Made by a program: the position numbers and the translations under genes
Shown here: piece after piece, positions 6,931 through 12,451 of the stretch
How the letters are laid out: every line of letters begins with the position of its first letter
How positions within the stretch are numbered: position 1 is the first letter of the stretch
NCBI GenBank assembly: GCA_018711085.1
Contig: DVIR01000021.1
Location: forward strand, 1 to 12,451
Source: Faeciplasma gallinarum
Lineage (GTDB): Bacteria; Bacillota; Clostridia; Oscillospirales; Ruminococcaceae
DNA: 12,451 nt
Direction: 5' to 3'
The notes under the pieces: model-generated
What the model saw: the letters and a program-made list of their open reading frames with translations, nothing else
Databases searched by the model: none
What the model was told of the DNA's origin: nothing

Positions 6931-6959
6931 ATTATACTTTAACAACTCCGAATTGTCAA
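6931..6959 (-). promoter_or_regulatory. Perfect consensus sigma-A promoter for yceD-rpmF
   Basis: Minus-strand TTGACA (6954-6959), exactly 17 bases, TATAAT (6931-6936): every consensus base is present. Transcription would begin near 6924, about 20 bases upstream of the GTG start of yceD. A promoter this strong suits a ribosomal protein operon. Confidence 0.92.
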
Positions 6960-7020
6960 CGTATTTCTTAAAACTTTTCGCAAGATAGACTGCGAAGCAT
7001 TTTGCATAATCAAATGTGCG

Positions 7021-7425
7021 TTACTGAAGATACTTCTTCACGCTGTCGGGGAGGTTTTCATTGTCCTCAGACACGGTAAACACGATCATAAGATCCTTTG
7101 CCACCTCGTTGATCTTGTCGAACAGCTTAGCAAGCTCCTCGTAGTTTCTTCCGCCTATCTTGAGAATACCGTCGACAAATATCTCGGAGATATCATAGTT
7201 GGACGCAATCGTTCCGGTGATGAATCCGTAGAACTTGTCGTAGTTGTCTATCTGATATCCGTCAACATCGACCAATCTGACGCTGTAAGGTATGTCATAC
7301 GTCAGCTGCATGCTCTTTTCGATGCATACTATGCTGCCTGTAGTGCTGCTCGCCGCGTCCTTGATCATGTCAACCAAAATTTTGGTCTTTCCTGAACCTC
7401 TTTTGCCTGTTATCAATTTAATCAT
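7021..7425 (-). CDS. Small P-loop NTPase of unknown function
   Basis: I do not recognise a named family beyond the P-loop fold. The 134 residues start almost directly with a Walker A motif, GKRGSGKT (7-14), and have a Walker B-like strand, ISEIFVDG (79-86, Asp85 acidic). A hydrophobic strand LMIVFTVS (112-119) near the C-terminus fits a RecA-like core. There is no room for extra domains, which makes it unusually compact, and there is no signal peptide or membrane span, so it is presumably cytoplasmic. Similar proteins may be listed under vague names such as ATP-binding protein or PilT-like; I see no PilT-specific motif. The ATG has GGAG nine bases upstream. It lies 68 bases after pgi with no clear promoter or strong terminator between, so co-transcription with pgi is likely. 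A functional link to glycolysis is not shown. Confidence 0.82.
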   Translation of the reverse strand: MIKLITGKRGSGKTKILVDMIKDAASSTTGSIVCIEKSMQLTYDIPYSVRLVDVDGYQIDNYDKFYGFITGTIASNYDISEIFVDGILKIGGRNYEELAKLFDKINEVAKDLMIVFTVSEDNENLPDSVKKYLQ

Positions 7426-7493
7426 AACTTTTTACTCCGTTTCCGCCCTGCGGGCTATTTCTTTATTCCAAACTGCAAGCAGTCGTGGAGCCG

Positions 7494-8828
7494 TCAGTAA
7501 CCGAGCTTTTGTTCAAGCTCTGCCTTGCGGGACTCGTATCCCGGCTTTCCTAAAAGTGCGAACATGTTCTTTTTGTAGCTCTCTACTCCGGGCTGGTTAA
7601 ACGGATTTACGCCGAGCATATATCCCGAAATAGCGCATGCTCTTTCAAAGAAGTACACAAGCTCGCCGAAGTTGTGCTCATCAAGTCTTTCAACCTCTAT
7701 TACAAGGTTTGGAACTCCGCCTTCGGTGTGAGCAAGTATTGTTCCTTCCATAGCCTTGCGGTTTACTACCGACATGTTCTGACCTGTGAGGAAGTTCAAA
7801 CCGTCAAGGTTGTCCTTGTCGTCCTCAAGGAACAGATCCTGCTTAGGATTCTTTATATCTACAACCGTCTCAAACATTATTCTTGAGCCGTCCTGAATAA
7901 ACTGTCCCAGTGAATGAAGGTCTGTAGAGAAAGTAGCGCTTGAAGGGTATATTCCCTTGTTGTCCTTGCCCTCGCTCTCGCCGAAAAGCTGCTTGAACCA
8001 TTCGGCCATCATTGAAAATGCGGGATCATACGACACAAGCATCTCTACCGATTTGCCCTTTCTGTAAAGGATATTTCTGAGCGCCGCATACTTGTAGCAG
8101 TCATTCATGTCGTCCTTTGAGTATGCCTCTCTGGCTGCCTGAGCGCCCTGCATTATCTTATCTATATCACAGCCTGCAACAGCTATAGGCAAAAGTCCGA
8201 CCGCCGTTAATACGGAGTATCTTCCTCCTATATCGTCGGCTATGACAAATGTCTCGTATCCCTCTGCATCGGAAAGCTCCTTGAGCGTTCCCTTAGCTTT
8301 ATCCGTAGTGGCAAAGATTCTAGTCTTAGCCTCCTCCTTGCCGTACTTGTCCTCCATCAGCTTTTTAAATATTCTAAAGGCAAGAGCCGGCTCGGTGGTG
8401 GTGCCGGACTTGGATATTACGTTTACGCACAAATCCTTGCCTTGGCATATCGAGAGAATTTCATTGAGATACGTAGGGCTGATATTGTTGCCGACAAAGT
8501 ATATGTCCGGCGTGTCCTTTTTAAGATTATTGTAATACGGACTTCTTAACAGCTCTATTGCTGCCCTTGCACCCAGGTAAGAGCCTCCTATTCCTATCAC
8601 TATGAGAATATCCGCTTTTTCCTGAATCTTCTTTGCAGCAGCTTTAATGCGTTCAAACTCTTCCTTGTCATAGTCTGCCGGAAGGTCAACCCAACCCAAA
8701 AAGTCATTGCCTAAGCCGCTTTTTGAAACAAGGGTGTTATGCGCCGCCGAAATTTGCGCTCTCACTGCGTCAAGCTCATGAGAGTTGATAAACTTGTCAG
8801 CGTACTTGGTTACTAATTTTAAAGCCAT
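7494..8828 (-). CDS. pgi: Glucose-6-phosphate isomerase
   Basis: Interconverts glucose-6-phosphate and fructose-6-phosphate in glycolysis and gluconeogenesis; cytoplasmic. The 444 residues fit the Firmicutes-type short Pgi (about 450). Sugar-isomerase motifs: VIGIGGSYLGARAA (77-90), VISKSGTTTEPALA (137-150) in the phosphate-binding pocket, and the signature DDIGGRYSVLTAVGLLP (198-214). Catalytic candidates are the Glu in FGESEGK (282-288), His305 in DLHSLGQ, and Lys419 in the second signature, NQPGVESYKKN. The ATG at 8826-8828 has AGAGAGG 12 bases upstream, a long spacing; a small palindrome between the two may shorten it. It is preceded by its own promoter and followed by the small P-loop gene. 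Confidence 0.98.
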   Translation of the reverse strand: MALKLVTKYADKFINSHELDAVRAQISAAHNTLVSKSGLGNDFLGWVDLPADYDKEEFERIKAAAKKIQEKADILIVIGIGGSYLGARAAIELLRSPYYNNLKKDTPDIYFVGNNISPTYLNEILSICQGKDLCVNVISKSGTTTEPALAFRIFKKLMEDKYGKEEAKTRIFATTDKAKGTLKELSDAEGYETFVIADDIGGRYSVLTAVGLLPIAVAGCDIDKIMQGAQAAREAYSKDDMNDCYKYAALRNILYRKGKSVEMLVSYDPAFSMMAEWFKQLFGESEGKDNKGIYPSSATFSTDLHSLGQFIQDGSRIMFETVVDIKNPKQDLFLEDDKDNLDGLNFLTGQNMSVVNRKAMEGTILAHTEGGVPNLVIEVERLDEHNFGELVYFFERACAISGYMLGVNPFNQPGVESYKKNMFALLGKPGYESRKAELEQKLGY

Positions 8829-8862
8829 GGGATATCATATCCTCTCTTTTTTATTTATCTAT

Positions 8863-8891
8863 ATTGTATCACGGGCGGCGCTATTTTTCAA
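8863..8891 (-). promoter_or_regulatory. Sigma-A promoter for pgi
   Basis: Minus-strand TTGAAA (8886-8891), a 17-base spacer, and TACAAT (8863-8868); each box matches five of six consensus bases. Transcription would start near 8856, about 28 bases before the pgi ATG. Confidence 0.78.
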
Positions 8892-8902
8892 GGAATTTTA
8901 TG

Positions 8903-8932
8903 AAAAATATTAAATAGTACTTTGATATTTTT
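8903..8932 (-). terminator. Possible weak AT-only terminator after the carboxypeptidase-like gene
   Basis: AAAAATAT (8925-8932 read on the minus strand) pairs with ATATTTTT (8903-8910), with three more A-T pairs inside and a six-base loop. It starts two bases after the stop codon and its 3' arm is T-rich. With no G-C pairs the hairpin is weak, so termination here is doubtful, although the pgi promoter lies just beyond it. Confidence 0.3.
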
Positions 8933-8934
8933 AT

Positions 8935-10104
8935 TTACGAAGCAAAGACGGCGCAAAAGGTCTTAAGCAGCGCGTAAAACATGTTCATTTTCTTGACCGA
9001 TGAAGTTGCAACAATGTCTGATGCGTACACCTCCTCATCGTCAAGCATATAAACAATCCTGCCCACTCTTTGTCCCGCCTCCACAGGAGCGGCGACGTCA
9101 TCAAAATACTCCGTGACAATTTCTATGTCCTCTTCTCTTCCCGACCTTATAACAAAGCATCCCATATCAGCGGCATCGGTATCAACGCTGTCATCCACTC
9201 CGCCTTTCACATTCACGCTTTGAAGTATGACGTCGGTTCTTTTCGGCTTGTATATAGAGTATGCGGAAAATCCTATATTCATCTTTTCTTTTGCGGTGGT
9301 GAACCTTTGGTATTCATCCGGCTCGCCGAAAATCACGCATATCATGCTCATGCCGTTTCTTTCCGCAGAAGCTATAAGGCAGTTTCCGCACTCCTCATGG
9401 TAGTACGCTTTCATGCCCGTTATGCCGCTATAGCTGCGTATGAGCCTGTTTGTGCTGACAAGCTGAGCCTTTCCGCCTCGGATAGTTGTCATCCAGGTCG
9501 TCATATACTCTTTGAGCCAATCGTACTTTGAAAGCGCAGACGCAAGTATTGCCGTATCGGCTGCGGTTGTTATGCTGCCCTCGCCTGCTCCTGTTGAATC
9601 GGCATAGTGAGTGAGAGTCATACCGAGCTCTGCGGCTTTTTCATTCATTTGCCTGACAAAATCCTCTTCCGTACCTGCAACCGCCTCGGCAATAGCAACG
9701 CATGCATCGTTGGCGTTTCCCACGGTTATTGCGCTCACAAGCTCATCGAGCAAAATCTGTTCACCTACGTCTAGCCACACCTGCGCGCCCTGCTGAGAAT
9801 TTGCGTTTTTCGACACTGTTATCACCGAATCAAGGCTTAGCTCAGACCTGTCCATAGCCTCGCACAGAAGCAAAAGTGTCATGAGCTTTGAAGCGTGAAA
9901 CGGTATAAACGGTTCGTTGCCGTTTTCTGCATACAAAAGCGTGCCTGTCGTTCCCTCCATCAGCACATAGGAGTACGGCACGCCCTGCGAGCTGTTTAAA
10001 TACAAATCCTGTGCAGCTGCGGGCAAAGCATGCAAGACCGAAAAGCTGAAAATTAAAATAGCCGCTGCGGCTGTCGTTATCTTTTTGACCACTGTCATCG
10101 ACAC
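8935..10104 (-). CDS. Exported D-alanyl-D-alanine carboxypeptidase (S11/DacF-type) homologue lacking all three active-site motifs; probable pseudoenzyme
   Basis: Its family trims the terminal D-Ala from peptidoglycan stem peptides outside the membrane. The 389 residues show the DacF layout: a signal peptide (basic VVKK, hydrophobic core 11-27, LPAAAQ cleavage region near 31), an S11 domain (about 38-285), a PBP5-C-like beta domain (about 290-365) and a hydrophobic C-terminal helix. Each catalytic motif is altered: SxxK is HASK (70-73, nucleophile Ser replaced by His), SxN is NAN (130-132), and KTG is KAY (232-234). Flanking family sequence is intact (P and KLMT around the first, NDACVAIAEAVAG after the second, CLIASAERNGM after the third), so the alignment is clear and there is no frameshift. 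The start is GTG at 10102-10104, with AAAGGA six bases upstream. It lies between two terminators as a probable single-gene unit. It may bind peptidoglycan or partner proteins without catalysis. Confidence 0.92.
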   Translation of the reverse strand: MSMTVVKKITTAAAAILIFSFSVLHALPAAAQDLYLNSSQGVPYSYVLMEGTTGTLLYAENGNEPFIPFHASKLMTLLLLCEAMDRSELSLDSVITVSKNANSQQGAQVWLDVGEQILLDELVSAITVGNANDACVAIAEAVAGTEEDFVRQMNEKAAELGMTLTHYADSTGAGEGSITTAADTAILASALSKYDWLKEYMTTWMTTIRGGKAQLVSTNRLIRSYSGITGMKAYYHEECGNCLIASAERNGMSMICVIFGEPDEYQRFTTAKEKMNIGFSAYSIYKPKRTDVILQSVNVKGGVDDSVDTDAADMGCFVIRSGREEDIEIVTEYFDDVAAPVEAGQRVGRIVYMLDDEEVYASDIVATSSVKKMNMFYALLKTFCAVFAS

Positions 10105-10193
10105 AAGGCGTCCTTTCTTATTTTTTAGTACATCTTATGCCAAGCTGTGCCGATCAAATGCGTTTTTCGCGCAGGTGTTTTAAATTTGAAGAT

Positions 10194-10236
10194 AAAAAGC
10201 TCCCGCCCTGCGTACAGAAACAATACGCAGGACGGG
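10194..10236 (-). terminator. Rho-independent terminator after the HPr-like gene
   Basis: On the minus strand CCCGTCCTGCGTA (10224-10236) pairs with TACGCAGGGCGGG (10202-10214), 13 pairs with one G-U, around a nine-base loop, followed by AGC and five Ts. It separates the HPr-like gene from the carboxypeptidase-like gene. I see no convincing promoter in the roughly 90 bases between it and that gene. Confidence 0.9.
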
Positions 10237-10263
10237 AAAATCACCAATATGAAGTGGCTTTAA

Positions 10264-10494
10264 TTATTTAACCAGGAACCTATCCAGCTTCTTCTTCAGC
10301 TCAGAGCAATCGTCTACATGAGCCTGAAGTTCTACAGGTCTTGAAAGATCAAGGCTGAATATTCCCATGATTGATTTCGCATCGATAGAATATCTACCGG
10401 AAACAAGGTCAACATCGTAATCGCAAAGAGAAATTATGTTGACAAACTCTTTTACATCATTGATAGTATCGAGTTTAATGAGAAACTTGTTCAT
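10264..10494 (-). CDS. HPr-family (Crh-like) protein lacking the phosphorylatable histidine
   Basis: HPr carries phosphate from enzyme I to sugar transporters via His15 and is regulated by kinase phosphorylation of Ser46. This 76-residue protein has the length and shape of HPr. DAKSIMGIFSLDL (38-50) corresponds to the HPr KSIMGVMSL region, with Ser41 at the Ser46 position. The region that should read GLHARP instead reads INDVKEFVNI (11-20) and has no His, so phosphotransfer is not expected. It thus resembles Crh, which also keeps only the serine site; a regulatory role is inference. The start is the ATG at 10492-10494, eight bases after GGAGG. The in-frame ATG at 10509 overlaps that ribosome binding site and is not used. 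It has its own promoter, is divergent from mtaB, and ends at a strong terminator. Confidence 0.88.
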   Translation of the reverse strand: MNKFLIKLDTINDVKEFVNIISLCDYDVDLVSGRYSIDAKSIMGIFSLDLSRPVELQAHVDDCSELKKKLDRFLVK

Positions 10495-10528
10495 CTGTCC
10501 TACCTCCATAATTCACGTTCCGTATATT

Positions 10529-10556
10529 AGTATATCAGATTTTTTTAATATGTCAA
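10529..10556 (-). promoter_or_regulatory. Promoter for the HPr-like gene (extended -10)
   Basis: Minus-strand TTGACA (10551-10556, perfect), a 16-base spacer and TATACT (10529-10534, five of six), with TG one base upstream of the -10 box. Transcription would start near 10522, giving a leader of about 28 bases. Its -35 box is six bases from the -35 box of the opposite mtaB promoter. Confidence 0.8.
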
Positions 10557-10562
10557 TAGTGA

Positions 10563-10591
10563 TTTACACAATTAATTTTATGTGATATATT
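10563..10591 (+). promoter_or_regulatory. Promoter for mtaB (extended -10)
   Basis: Plus-strand TTTACA (10563-10568), a 17-base spacer and TATATT (10586-10591), each five of six, with TG at the extended -10 position. Transcription would start near 10598, about 20 bases before the mtaB ATG. Confidence 0.75.
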
Positions 10592-10618
10592 TTTATTGAC
10601 CCGAAAGGATATGATTTG

Positions 10619-11917
10619 ATGACAGTTTATTACTATACATTTGGATGCAAGGTAAATCAATACGAAACAAGCGTGATTGAAGGCATGATGAAAAGACGAG
10701 GCTTTGACACCTCGCGCACTATCGCTCAAGCCGACATATGCATAATTAACTCCTGCACCGTCACAGCCTCCGCAGACACAAAGCTGAGGCAGACCGTTAA
10801 CAGAATAAAAAGAGAAAACCCCGCGGCTGTGATAGTTGTTTGCGGATGCTTTGCACAGGTTTACCCCGATTCCGATATACTTAAATTGTCCGACATAATT
10901 GTCGGAGAGGCAAACAAGACTAAAATACCTGACCTTGTACAAAAGTATCTTTGCGATGGAAAGCGGATCAAGGATGTGCATGCTCACGAAAAGGGCGAAA
11001 AGATAGAGCACATGAACCTTGAAGAAAGAGCGGGAAAAACACGTGCGGTTATGAAAATACAGGACGGATGCAATATGTTTTGCAGCTACTGCATAATCCC
11101 CTACGCCAGAGGCCGCTCAAGGTCTAAGCCTTTAGATGAAATCGAAAAAGAATCAGCCGGACTTGTCAGCTCAGGGCACAAAGAGCTTGTACTTGTCGGA
11201 ATAAATCTTTCGTGCTACGGCTTTGATCTTGAACCGAAAGTATCCATTGCGGATGCAGTCGAGCGCGTATGCCGAACAAGCGGGGCGGACAGAGTGCGTT
11301 TAGGTTCAATTGAGCCGGAGCTGTTGAGCGAAGACATCATAAAAAGGCTGTCCGAAAACAAGGCGCTTTGCCCGCATTTTCACCTGTCGCTGCAGTCCGG
11401 ATGCGACAAAACGCTCAAATGCATGAAAAGAAGGTATACATCAAAGGAATACTCAGACATAGTAAATCTGTTGCGAAAGTACTTCCCGACATGTGCGGTT
11501 ACCACCGATGTCATGGTCGGATTTCCGGGTGAAACGGACGCTGATTTTTCAGAGTCCCTTGAGTTTGTCAAAAGCATTGGCTTTGCGAAGGTGCATGTAT
11601 TCACATATTCCGCGAGAAAGGGAACGCTTGCTGCCGATATGCCGAATCAGGTTGACAACGCCGTAAAGCTTGAGCGGGCAGATATAATGTCAAGCGCTGC
11701 CAAGTCATCAGAGCAAAATTACCTCAAGTCGCTTATAGGCACGCGTCAAAGCGTACTGTTTGAGCGTGAAAAGGACGAAGACTGGCACCAAGGTCACACG
11801 CGATGCTACACGCTTGTAAAGGTAAAGCGCACTCGGGAAACGCTTTGGCGGCAGATAAAAGACGTAAAAATCACCGAAGCATGCGACGACTATTGCACAG
11901 GCAAAATAATCGAATAA
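10619..11917 (+). CDS. mtaB: tRNA (t6A37)-methylthiotransferase MtaB
   Basis: Radical-SAM enzyme that converts t6A to ms2t6A at position 37 of tRNAs reading ANN codons, improving decoding accuracy; cytoplasmic, with two [4Fe-4S] clusters. The 432 residues show the three-domain methylthiotransferase layout. The N-terminal UPF0004 domain starts TFGCKVNQYE and has cluster ligands Cys10, Cys46 (NSCTV) and Cys77 (VCGCFAQ). The radical-SAM motif CNMFCSYC has Cys151, Cys155 and Cys158 and continues IIPYARG. A C-terminal TRAM domain spans about 368-432. The TFGCKVNQ signature is typical of MtaB rather than MiaB or RimO. I start at the ATG 10619, with AAAGGA upstream; a TTG one codon earlier could also serve. 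It is the only complete gene on the plus strand and converges on the GH43-type fragment. Confidence 0.96.
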   Translation: MTVYYYTFGCKVNQYETSVIEGMMKRRGFDTSRTIAQADICIINSCTVTASADTKLRQTVNRIKRENPAAVIVVCGCFAQVYPDSDILKLSDIIVGEANKTKIPDLVQKYLCDGKRIKDVHAHEKGEKIEHMNLEERAGKTRAVMKIQDGCNMFCSYCIIPYARGRSRSKPLDEIEKESAGLVSSGHKELVLVGINLSCYGFDLEPKVSIADAVERVCRTSGADRVRLGSIEPELLSEDIIKRLSENKALCPHFHLSLQSGCDKTLKCMKRRYTSKEYSDIVNLLRKYFPTCAVTTDVMVGFPGETDADFSESLEFVKSIGFAKVHVFTYSARKGTLAADMPNQVDNAVKLERADIMSSAAKSSEQNYLKSLIGTRQSVLFEREKDEDWHQGHTRCYTLVKVKRTRETLWRQIKDVKITEACDDYCTGKIIE

Positions 11918-11920
11918 AGC

Positions 11921-11973
11921 AAAACAGCGCGCCGCAGAAGGCAACAGCAGCCTTTATGCGACGCGCTTGTTTT
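11921..11973. terminator. Bidirectional terminator between convergent mtaB and the GH43-type fragment
   Basis: AAAACA (11921-11926) pairs with TGTTTT (11968-11973). Inside it GCGCG pairs with CGCGC, CGCA with TGCG and AAGGC with GCCTT, with small bulges, around an AACAGCA loop. On the plus strand it ends TGTTTTAAATATTTTT; on the minus strand it ends TGTTTTGCTTT. It can therefore serve both convergent genes, better on the plus strand. Confidence 0.8.
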
Positions 11974-11981
11974 AAATATTT

Positions 11982-12440
11982 TTATTCGTCTTCAGAGGTG
12001 GTGACAACTTCGGAACGATCGGCTTTAACCGCATGATAGTAATCAAAATCAGCGTGTCCGCCAGGCTCCTGTGTGGAGTAGCAGTACAATGCCGTTCTGT
12101 ATCCGGTGAAGAGGTCGAGGCTGTATGACATGGTGAATCCCTTGCCTATCTTGACCCATTCTTCTCCGTCAAGCGAGTAGTAAAATCTCGCCTGATCCTC
12201 GGTGGTTATTATGCCGTTTTCGTCTATGTTTGAAAATCTATACTCTATTTTAAGGTAGACGAGATCCTGATTGAGTTCCTCGTCTCTGACAAGGTCTTGT
12301 TCCTGACCTCTTGTTTGGTGAGCAAAGTACACATACTTTTGTCCGTCGTCCCCGACATACGCTCCGACCATTCCGGCAAAGCTCTGGAAAGCAGATATGC
12401 CCGCATAGTCGCCGGGATTTAGTCCTGATGTATCAAGCAA
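11982..12440 (-). CDS. C-terminal fragment of a GH43 beta-xylosidase/arabinofuranosidase-like protein, apparently truncated
   Basis: The 152 residues match the C-terminal concanavalin-A-like beta-sandwich (GH43_C2 type) of family 43 glycoside hydrolases, which act on xylan and arabinoxylan side chains. Recognisable stretches are LDTSGLNPGDYAGISAFQ at the start, ARFYYSLDGEEWVKIG in the middle, and MSYSLDLFTGYRTALYCYST followed by GGHADFDYYHAVKA near the end. No catalytic five-bladed propeller is present. Reading upstream in frame, only VLL precedes the conserved sequence before a TAG at 12444-12446, and no ribosome binding site is visible. TAG is a normal stop elsewhere here (gpsA, rpmF). So the gene is either disrupted by a nonsense or frameshift mutation or misread at the sequence end. 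The TTG at 12438-12440 is only a nominal start. The tail is acidic (TTSEDE), and a shared terminator follows. Confidence 0.75.
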   Translation of the reverse strand: MLDTSGLNPGDYAGISAFQSFAGMVGAYVGDDGQKYVYFAHQTRGQEQDLVRDEELNQDLVYLKIEYRFSNIDENGIITTEDQARFYYSLDGEEWVKIGKGFTMSYSLDLFTGYRTALYCYSTQEPGGHADFDYYHAVKADRSEVVTTSEDE

Positions 12441-12451
12441 GACCTAGGTTG

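Noticed and set aside
6977..6996. Short inverted repeat TTCGCA/TGCGAA after the small P-loop gene
   Set aside because: Only six pairs with an eight-base loop and a poor T tract; too weak to call a terminator.
10495..10509. Upstream ATG for the HPr-like gene
   Set aside because: This ATG is part of ATGGAGG, the ribosome binding site of the ATG at 10494, and HPr-like sequence starts at MNKFLIK.
10553..11011. Minus-strand open frame of 152 residues opposite the start of mtaB
   Set aside because: Shadow of mtaB; it would also run through the divergent promoter region and has no supporting motifs.
12444..12446. TAG read through as a sense codon (recoding) in the GH43-type fragment
   Set aside because: gpsA and rpmF in the same window end normally at TAG, and nothing here suggests a reassigned code; truncation or a sequence-end error is simpler.
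1..12451. CRISPR arrays, tRNA/rRNA genes, insertion sequences or prophage
   Set aside because: No spaced direct repeats, no cloverleaf-like sequence, no transposase or integrase, and no attachment-site duplication were seen while reading both strands.

Overview
This window reads as a piece of a Clostridia (Firmicutes) chromosome, most likely a gut or rumen Oscillospiraceae/Ruminococcaceae-type organism. The reasons are moderate G+C, strong AGGAGG-type ribosome binding sites, TTGACA/TATAAT sigma-A promoters, a YceD/DUF177-rpmF pair, an mtaB gene beside a His-less HPr-like gene, and a GH43-type xylosidase C-terminal domain at one end. This placement is inferred from gene content and style, not from a database search.

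Nearly everything is on the minus strand, so transcription runs from high to low coordinates. At the right edge lies a C-terminal fragment of a GH43 beta-xylosidase-like protein (minus), cut by an in-frame TAG close to the window end. It converges on mtaB (plus) at a shared hairpin terminator. mtaB and an HPr-like gene are divergently transcribed from back-to-back promoters at 10529-10591. Going left come: the HPr-like gene and its strong terminator; an exported D,D-carboxypeptidase homologue whose three active-site motifs are all degraded; pgi and a small P-loop ATPase gene from a clear promoter; and yceD(DUF177)-rpmF from a perfect consensus promoter, ending in a terminator. Next is a run of four genes: a three-part zinc-ribbon/DUF2726/CFI-box protein, der, plsY and gpsA, ending in another terminator. 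Last come pyrH (own promoter), frr, a long hairpin, and uppS, which runs off the left edge.

Most genes are core housekeeping: translation and ribosomes (frr, rpmF, yceD, der, mtaB), phospholipid synthesis (gpsA makes glycerol-3-phosphate and plsY acylates it), pyrimidine nucleotides (pyrH), cell-wall lipid carrier (uppS) and glycolysis (pgi). gpsA and plsY are adjacent and catalyse consecutive steps.

The least ordinary items are the apparent pseudoenzyme carboxypeptidase (SxxK to HxxK, SxN to NxN, KTG to KAY), the HPr-like protein that keeps the Ser46-type site but lacks the phospho-His, the zinc-ribbon/DUF2726/CFI-box fusion with a 36-bp repeat in its linker, and a 16-bp RNA hairpin between frr and uppS. 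I found no CRISPR array, tRNA, rRNA, transposon or phage gene. No gene-free stretch exceeds about 160 bases.
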